Source of the DNA: an uncultured bacterium
GTDB lineage: Bacteria > Desulfobacterota > Desulfobulbia > Desulfobulbales > Desulfobulbaceae
Assembly: GCA_903896915.1 (NCBI GenBank)
Contig: CAITZN010000683.1
Span: forward strand, 1 to 5,776
Direction: 5' to 3'
Length of the DNA stretch: 5,776 nucleotides
Shown here: piece by piece, positions 1 through 4,656 of the stretch
Numbering within the stretch: the stretch's first letter is position 1
Layout: every line of letters starts with the position of its first letter
Notes under the pieces: model-generated
Databases searched by the model: none
Told to the model about the DNA's origin: nothing
What the model saw: the letters and a program-made list of their open reading frames with translations, nothing else
Made by a program: the position numbers and the translations under genes

Positions 1-35
1 AACAACAACTTCAACCGATACGGACGGCCTCACCC

Positions 36-2702
36 ATGGAACAATTCTTTAACCCGAAAAGCATCGCCGTTATCGGCGCCAGTAACAAAAAGGGCTCCTT
101 TGGATTCATCCTGGTCGACAATCTGATTCAGGGTGGGTATGAAGGCGCCATCTTCCCGGTTAACCCTACATATGAGCAGATCCAAGGGCTCAAGGCATAT
201 GGCTCGATCACCGAGATTGAAAGCCCTCCCGATCTGGCCATTATTGCCACACCCATCGCTACAACCCCGGATATTGTCCGGCAGTGTGTCCGGGCCGGAA
301 CAAAAGGTGTTATCATCATTTCCACTGGCGGCAAAGAATTGGGGGAAGCCGGAGGCCTGATTGAAGAACAGATCCAGGGAGCGGCTGAAGGATCGGGGTT
401 GCGGATCATCGGCCCCAACTGTCTTGGAATTGTGCGGCCCAGTAAACAACTGAATGCCAGCTTCGCCACCGGCATGCCTGCCAAGGGCAATTTGGCAGTC
501 GTTGCCCAGAGCGGGTCCATCTGCACCGCCATCCTAGACCGGGCAATCCAAGAAAACACAGGATTCAGCCATTTTGTCAGCATCGGCTCGATGCTCGATG
601 TCGATTTCGGTGAAATGATCGACTATCTAGGCAACGACGGCTCGGTCAAATCCATTCTGCTCTACATGGAAAACCTGACCAACACCCGTAAATTCATGAG
701 CGCTGCCCGCTCGGTCTCCCGCATCAAACCTATTATTGTTCTCAAGGCCGGAAAAAGCAGTGCCGGTAGCCGAGCCGCCACCACTCATACCGGCGCCATG
801 GCCGGCGAGGATGCGGTCTATGACGCTGCCTTCAAGCGCGCCGGCATCGTCCGGGTACCCTCGCTGGCGCGACTGTTTGACTGCGCCGAATTGATGGCCA
901 AGCAACCCCGGCCTTCGGGCTCACGGCTGGCGATCATCACTAACGGCGGCGGACCGGGCATCATGGCGGCTGACACCTTGGCCGAATACGGGCTGGAACC
1001 GGCGCAAATCCCTGAGGAGACGGTCTGGCAGCTCAATGAAATCCTGCCCTCGCACTGGAGTCAGGCCAACCCTATCGACATCCTCGGCGATGCCACCATT
1101 GAGCGATTTACTCAGACCCTGGAAATCTGCCTGGCGAGCAAGGACTTTGACGGCGTTCTGGTCATCATGGTACCTCAGGCCCTGACCCGGCCAGAGGAGG
1201 TGGCCACCGCGCTCGCCAAGCTGGTGAAGCGCAAGCGATTCCCGGTTTTCGCCTGTTGGATGGGCGGCAAACAGATGAACGAAGCCCTGACCATCCTCAA
1301 CCAGGCTAACATCCCCACCTACGAGACCCCTGAACGTGCTGTACGAGCCTTCCTCTACATGGTTGAATACGGCAAAAACCTGGAATTGCTCCACCAGGTG
1401 CCGCCTAAACTTTCCACTGATCTCTTCTTTGACCGCGACTTTGTTTTCCGCACCATTCACGAATCTTTCGAGCAGGAGATCGAGGTACTCTCCGAAATTC
1501 AGAGCAAAAAAATCCTGGCAGCCTATGGCATTCCTGTGAACGAAACGGTGTTAGTCACCTCTGCTGACGAGGCGGTAGCGATGGCTGCGGAGATGGAACT
1601 ACCCTTGGCGATGAAACTGCTGTCGCCAGACGTCAGCCACAAATCCGAGGCCGGTGGTGTCCAACTCGACCTGCGCAACGAAGCCGACCTGCGCCAGGCT
1701 TTTGAAAAGATCATGGCCGGTGCCAAGGCGTTTGATCCCAAGGCTCGGATCACCGGGGTCTCTCTGCAACCCTACATTGCCCATCCCGAATTTGAACTGC
1801 TGATCGGCAGTAAGGTTGATGCGAACTTCGGACCGGTGCTGCTGTTCGGCTCCGGTGGCGTCTTTGCCGAAGTGCTCAACGACCGGGCCCTAGGCCTGCC
1901 GCCGCTGAACCGACTGCTGGCGCGACGGATGATGGAAGAGACCCGCATCCTGCCGCTGCTCAAGGGGTACCGCAACCATCCACCTGCTGACCTGGAAAAA
2001 CTGGAAGAACTGCTCATCCGCCTGTCACAGTTGGTCATCGATTTCCCCGAAATTGTCGAACTGGACATGAACCCGGTTGTGATCAAAAACGGTCAGCCCT
2101 GCGCGGTCGATGCCCGCATCAAAATAGCCCGATCCGAAGGTCCGGCCAACCTCCATCTAGTCATCAGCCCCTATCCGCAGCATCTTGAGCGGCACGATCT
2201 TACCGATATGAACATGCCGCTCTTCATCCGGCCGATCAAACCTGAGGATGCCCCCCTGTTTGTCGAACTGTTCAATACCCTGACCCCCACCAGCATCTAT
2301 TACCGATTCTTCAGCGTAGTCAAAACCCTCTCTCCGGAAATTCTTGCCCGCTTCACTCAGATCGATTATGACCGCGAGATTTCCTTTGTTGGGCTCGACG
2401 ATCGAGAAGGCGAGGAGAGAATGCTTGGGGTGGCCAACATCACCGGCGATCCGGACGGCAAGAAAGGTGAGTTCTCCGTTCTGATTGGCGACCTTTACCA
2501 AGGTAAAGGTATCGGCGCTAAGCTCCTGTTGCAATGCCTTGAGATCGCGCAGGAACGCGGGATGGAAACAGTCTGGGGTACGGTGCTGGCGGAAAACCGC
2601 TACATGCTCGCCCTGGGCAAGAAGCTGGGATTCTCCATCAAGCAGGGGGACGACTCGTCTGAATACAAGTTGACGATCGATCTGAAAACTGCAAAACTGT
2701 AG
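36..2702 (+). CDS. NDP-forming acyl-CoA synthetase fused to GNAT acetyltransferase (Pat/PatZ-like)
   Basis: Predicted cytoplasmic enzyme of 888 residues, close to the length of enterobacterial Pat/PatZ (about 886). Visible domains: a CoA-binding Rossmann domain at about 1-130 (SIAVIGAS at 9-16, GPNCLG at 126-131); succinyl-CoA-ligase-like domains at about 150-460 (AQSGS at 157-161, and THTGAMAG with His251, which aligns with the catalytic phosphohistidine of ADP-forming acetyl-CoA synthetases); an ATP-grasp domain at about 488-705 (SHKSEAGG with His535, GSGGV at 605-609, ELDMNP at 675-680); and a GNAT domain at about 729-880 (Glu812 as likely general base, acetyl-CoA loop QGKGIGA at 822-828). 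The family either makes ATP from acyl-CoA, ADP and phosphate, or acetylates lysines of metabolic enzymes such as acetyl-CoA synthetase. Here both halves look intact. The ATG at 36 gives the typical family N-terminus (FFNPKSIAVIGAS), but no good ribosome binding site is visible and the frame is open to the left edge. The family call is firm; the substrate (acetate or another acid) is unknown. Confidence 0.93.
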   Translation: MEQFFNPKSIAVIGASNKKGSFGFILVDNLIQGGYEGAIFPVNPTYEQIQGLKAYGSITEIESPPDLAIIATPIATTPDIVRQCVRAGTKGVIIISTGGKELGEAGGLIEEQIQGAAEGSGLRIIGPNCLGIVRPSKQLNASFATGMPAKGNLAVVAQSGSICTAILDRAIQENTGFSHFVSIGSMLDVDFGEMIDYLGNDGSVKSILLYMENLTNTRKFMSAARSVSRIKPIIVLKAGKSSAGSRAATTHTGAMAGEDAVYDAAFKRAGIVRVPSLARLFDCAELMAKQPRPSGSRLAIITNGGGPGIMAADTLAEYGLEPAQIPEETVWQLNEILPSHWSQANPIDILGDATIERFTQTLEICLASKDFDGVLVIMVPQALTRPEEVATALAKLVKRKRFPVFACWMGGKQMNEALTILNQANIPTYETPERAVRAFLYMVEYGKNLELLHQVPPKLSTDLFFDRDFVFRTIHESFEQEIEVLSEIQSKKILAAYGIPVNETVLVTSADEAVAMAAEMELPLAMKLLSPDVSHKSEAGGVQLDLRNEADLRQAFEKIMAGAKAFDPKARITGVSLQPYIAHPEFELLIGSKVDANFGPVLLFGSGGVFAEVLNDRALGLPPLNRLLARRMMEETRILPLLKGYRNHPPADLEKLEELLIRLSQLVIDFPEIVELDMNPVVIKNGQPCAVDARIKIARSEGPANLHLVISPYPQHLERHDLTDMNMPLFIRPIKPEDAPLFVELFNTLTPTSIYYRFFSVVKTLSPEILARFTQIDYDREISFVGLDDREGEERMLGVANITGDPDGKKGEFSVLIGDLYQGKGIGAKLLLQCLEIAQERGMETVWGTVLAENRYMLALGKKLGFSIKQGDDSSEYKLTIDLKTAKL

Positions 2703-2715
2703 AATATAAAACAAC

Positions 2716-2734
2716 GTCAGAAATACTTTCTGGC
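2716..2734 (+). repeat. Short hairpin just after the synthetase stop codon
   Basis: An inverted repeat with a perfect 6-bp core (CAGAAA, loop TAC, TTTCTG) extends by one T-G wobble and one G-C pair to 8 bp. It begins 13 bases after the stop codon. No T-tract follows it (next bases are CGCACAG), so it does not look like a standard rho-independent terminator. It could protect the mRNA 3' end or be chance. Confidence 0.3.
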
Positions 2735-2776
2735 CGCACAGATCCAGAGCACTTGTTAACGATGTTCATATTTTTT

Positions 2777-2804
2777 TGTCGGTTGTGCAACAATTGGGCC
2801 GACA
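2777..2804. promoter_or_regulatory. Nested inverted repeats upstream of ferredoxin (candidate operator or leader hairpin)
   Basis: Outer arms TGTCGG (2777-2782) and CCGACA (2799-2804) are perfect complements separated by 16 bases. Inside them lies a smaller dyad, GTTG-TG-CAAC (2782-2791). The element ends 33 bases before the ferredoxin ATG. No T-tract follows it on either strand, so a terminator is unlikely. It could be a protein-binding site or a 5' leader structure. I could not identify a convincing -35/-10 promoter pair beside it. Confidence 0.3.
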
Positions 2805-2825
2805 CTTGATTGCAAAACTACAGCA

Positions 2826-2830
2826 AAGGA
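2826..2830 (+). promoter_or_regulatory. Ribosome binding site of the ferredoxin gene
   Basis: AAGGA lies 7 bases before the ATG at 2838. It fixes the ferredoxin start and favours this frame over an overlapping open frame running from 2776 to 3108. Confidence 0.8.
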
Positions 2831-2837
2831 AAACTAT

Positions 2838-3029
2838 ATGTCAAAACAGGTATCTATTGACCACGAAGAATGTTTGGGCTGCGAGGCCTGTGTGGAGTTA
2901 TGCCCAGAAATTTTCGGATTCGATATCGATGAGACCAAGGCCTATGTTCTCATGGCCGAGGACGGTGATGAGGATTGCATCGAAGAGGCTATGGCTTCCT
3001 GCCCGGCGGCATGCATCTCCTACGAGTGA
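2838..3029 (+). CDS. Single-cluster [4Fe-4S]/[3Fe-4S] ferredoxin, Desulfovibrio type
   Basis: Small acidic electron carrier of 63 residues, predicted cytoplasmic, with no signal peptide. The N-terminal motif is C12-x2-C15-x2-C18-x3-C22-P, followed by C47 and C55-P. By analogy with Desulfovibrio gigas ferredoxin (58 residues, same spacing), Cys12, 15, 18 and 55 should hold one cubane cluster, while Cys22 and Cys47 are placed to form the conserved disulfide. The classic C-x2-C-x2-C set of a second cluster is absent. Cys59 is an extra cysteine, where D. gigas ferredoxin has alanine as I recall it. Likely partners are 2-oxoacid:ferredoxin oxidoreductases, hydrogenases or membrane oxidoreductases, but none is encoded here. 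It has its own ribosome binding site and a probable downstream terminator, which suggests a monocistronic, possibly well-expressed gene. Family assignment is firm; the cluster type in vivo is not decided by sequence. Confidence 0.93.
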   Translation: MSKQVSIDHEECLGCEACVELCPEIFGFDIDETKAYVLMAEDGDEDCIEEAMASCPAACISYE

Positions 3030-3053
3030 TAATCCCGACTACTCTTGCTACCT

Positions 3054-3090
3054 GAGCAGACCAATATTCAAGGTATCAGTCTGTTTTTTT
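3054..3090 (+). terminator. Probable rho-independent terminator after the ferredoxin gene
   Basis: CAGAC (3057-3061) pairs with GTCTG (3079-3083), and G-U/A-U pairs can extend the stem into the run of seven T's at 3084-3090. The loop is long (17 bases) but contains an inner ACC/GGT pairing (3060-3062 with 3072-3074) as an alternative fold. It starts 24 bases after the ferredoxin stop. The T-run directly after the stem is the strongest argument; the short stem lowers confidence. Confidence 0.5.
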
Positions 3091-3128
3091 CGTTCACTGG
3101 GGAAATAGAGCGGCTGTGCAGCGACATC

Positions 3129-3144
3129 CGCCTTTTACAAGGCG
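3129..3144 (+). repeat. Hairpin in the leader of the RAM-domain gene
   Basis: A perfect GC-rich 6-bp stem, CGCCTT / AAGGCG, closes a TTAC loop and ends 31 bases before the ATG at 3176. No T-tract follows it, so it is not an obvious terminator. It could be a leader-RNA structure or a chance palindrome. Confidence 0.3.
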
Positions 3145-3164
3145 CGGCACCGAGCACCAATCGC

Positions 3165-3169
3165 GAGGT
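3165..3169 (+). promoter_or_regulatory. Ribosome binding site that sets the RAM-domain gene start
   Basis: GAGGT lies 6 bases before the ATG at 3176. This supports starting there rather than at the upstream in-frame ATG at 3116, whose extra 20 residues do not belong to the RAM fold and would be encoded across a hairpin. Confidence 0.75.
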
Positions 3170-3175
3170 CTAATC

Positions 3176-3451
3176 ATGGTTACATCGATCATTCTGATCA
3201 ATGCAGCAAGAAACAAAATCAACGAAGTCGCCGAACAACTGCAGGCGATTCCAGGCATTTCCGAGGTCTATTCGGTGAGTGGCAATTTTGATCTCATTGC
3301 CATCGCCAGGGTCAGAACCAACGACGAGCTGGCCAACCTGGTCACCAAAAAAATGGTGGATATTACAGGGATTACCAAAACTGAGACCATGCTGGCTTTC
3401 CAGGCCTATTCTCAGCATGATCTCGAAGCCATGTTTGCGGTTGGCATGTAG
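3176..3451 (+). CDS. Stand-alone Lrp/AsnC ligand-binding (RAM) domain protein
   Basis: This 91-residue cytoplasmic protein matches the C-terminal effector domain of Lrp/AsnC regulators (RAM or AsnC_trans_reg domain, beta-alpha-beta-beta-alpha-beta fold) and has no DNA-binding helix-turn-helix. Visible signatures are strand 1 (SIILINA, 4-10), helix 1 with IPGI-EVY (25-32), the G36-N-F-D39 turn followed by strand 3 (LIAIARVRT, 40-48), a helix starting NDEL, the second ITGI turn (63-66) and the TKTETML strand (67-73). Full Lrp proteins are about 150 residues, so this lacks the N-terminal half; the strong ribosome binding site at residue 1 argues that it is a genuine stand-alone protein and not a fragment. 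Such proteins form dimers or octamers and bind amino acids or related metabolites at subunit interfaces. The ligand is not predictable here. It may modulate a full-length Lrp or an enzyme, but the partner is unknown. Confidence 0.88.
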   Translation: MVTSIILINAARNKINEVAEQLQAIPGISEVYSVSGNFDLIAIARVRTNDELANLVTKKMVDITGITKTETMLAFQAYSQHDLEAMFAVGM

Positions 3452-3471
3452 GCATACCGCTTTGTACCGCT

Positions 3472-3493
3472 GACAACCGATAAGATAGTTGTC
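3472..3493. promoter_or_regulatory. Inverted repeat upstream of the FHA-EAL gene (candidate operator)
   Basis: GACAAC (3472-3477) and GTTGTC (3488-3493) are perfect complements with a 10-base AT-rich spacer. The element overlaps a weak -35-like CTGACA (3470-3475), but no convincing -10 box follows at the right distance. No T-tract follows the repeat, so a terminator for the RAM gene is unlikely. The half-site centres are about 16 bases apart, which is compatible with a dimeric regulator. Confidence 0.25.
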
Positions 3494-3576
3494 CTACTTT
3501 CCCGGAGTCGACGCGTTGCGCCGCTTAACTTATCGCAAGTAACGCCTACCCGACCCCTCAACATCTCGGTTTAAAC

Positions 3577-4647
3577 ATGCCTGACAGAATAATCGAAAAA
3601 TGGCGATTGGAGGCAAAAGGCGCACAAGGCGACCCCTGGATTATCCACATTACTGCCAATCCCTTCCGTATCGGAAGGAGAAATGACTGTGAATTGCTGT
3701 TGTCTTCGGAAAGTATTTCCAGACTGCATGCCGAGATTCGGCTTACCAATACCGGAATCTGGTTGAAGGACTGCGGCAGCACCAACGGCACCTTCGTAAA
3801 TTTTCGCCGCCTTATTGACGAACAACAACTCAATCCTGGTGATGTAGTACATTTCGCGAGCTTTGAATTTCAAGTAGAACGAGACGACTCCAGCGGGGAT
3901 TTCGGTGACTGCACAGTCATGATGAATCCTTATGTGGAAAGACTGGCACAGCTGATCTCGACCAGAGCGGTCATCCCCTATTTTCAACCAATTGTCAGAA
4001 TGCTGGACAACAGCACAATCGGATTCGAATTATTGGGAAGAGTCGGTTGCGATGGTATACCCAGTGACATTCCGCAACTTTTCCAACTCGCCAAGCAACT
4101 GAAACGCGATGTTGAGCTGAGTTTGCTGTTCAGGGATTCAGGCATCATGGAAATCTTGGCATCACAAATCCCTGGGCTGATTTTTTTCAATACCGTTCCT
4201 AACGAAATGGACGTCAACGGCCTGGAGCGATCGCTGTACAAGCTTCGAATGATGGCGCCTCACCTCGATCTGGCTATGGAAATCAACGAACTTTCGATCA
4301 CCGATATCGCGACAATCCGTGAACTCAAAGTGGTACTGAAACAGCTCAACATAAAACTGGTGTATGACGATTTCGGCGCCGGACAATCCCGCCTGCTGGA
4401 ACTCATGGATGCCCCTCCGGATATTTTAAAGTTCGACATTTCACTGGTGCGCAATATTCACCAGCGCTCTCCCGCCTCATTGCGCATGGTCGCAGCCCTG
4501 GTCGGCATGACCAAAGATCTCGGCGTCCTTGCCTTAGCTGAAGGTATCGAAATCGAGGAGGAGGCGGCAGTCTGCCGTCAAATAGGATTCGATCTGGCCC
4601 AAGGGTATTATTTTGGCCGTCCCATAGCGAATCTGCCAAGTCGTTAA
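3577..4647 (+). CDS. FHA-EAL protein, probable phosphothreonine-gated c-di-GMP phosphodiesterase
   Basis: A soluble 356-residue protein with no signal peptide or membrane helix. An N-terminal forkhead-associated domain (about 22-100) carries the phosphothreonine-binding signatures G33-R34, S48-R-L-H51 and N70-G71-T-F-V-N75. After a short linker (about 101-125) an EAL domain fills 126-356. Its catalytic residues appear conserved: E151 (ELL in place of EAL), N205, E235 and E238 (EINE in place of ExTE), D264-D265 (DDFGAG), K285 and D287, E322 (AEGIE) and Q342 (QGYYFGRP). This predicts hydrolysis of c-di-GMP to pGpG, with activity or location controlled by binding a phosphorylated partner. No GGDEF domain, kinase or phosphatase is nearby. 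The ATG at 3577 has no clear ribosome binding site, but the next Met (115) would remove the whole FHA domain, so the upstream start is preferred. The gene converges on the ATPase gene. Domains are certain; enzymatic activity is likely but inferred. Confidence 0.92.
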   Translation: MPDRIIEKWRLEAKGAQGDPWIIHITANPFRIGRRNDCELLLSSESISRLHAEIRLTNTGIWLKDCGSTNGTFVNFRRLIDEQQLNPGDVVHFASFEFQVERDDSSGDFGDCTVMMNPYVERLAQLISTRAVIPYFQPIVRMLDNSTIGFELLGRVGCDGIPSDIPQLFQLAKQLKRDVELSLLFRDSGIMEILASQIPGLIFFNTVPNEMDVNGLERSLYKLRMMAPHLDLAMEINELSITDIATIRELKVVLKQLNIKLVYDDFGAGQSRLLELMDAPPDILKFDISLVRNIHQRSPASLRMVAALVGMTKDLGVLALAEGIEIEEEAAVCRQIGFDLAQGYYFGRPIANLPSR

Positions 4648-4656
4648 AACAACAGA

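Noticed and set aside
921..1460. A 179-codon open frame on the - strand inside the synthetase gene
   Set aside because: It lies fully antisense to a strongly conserved enzyme, resembles no family I know, and such frames are common opposite GC-rich coding sequence.
2157..2714. A 185-codon - strand open frame opposite the GNAT domain
   Set aside because: The GNAT motifs on the + strand explain the region, and the antisense product shows no recognisable domain.
2753..2777. TTGTTA and the following T7 run as a promoter, or as a terminator for the synthetase gene
   Set aside because: No -10 box occurs at 16-18 bases spacing, and no stable stem directly precedes the T-run.
2776..3108. A 110-codon + strand open frame overlapping the ferredoxin
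   Set aside because: The ferredoxin frame carries all cluster cysteines and a proper ribosome binding site; this frame has neither a known fold nor an initiation signal.
3116..3175. Upstream ATG that would add 20 residues to the RAM protein
   Set aside because: The extension (rich in Arg, His and Pro) does not fit the RAM fold, and the GAGGT site clearly serves the ATG at 3176.
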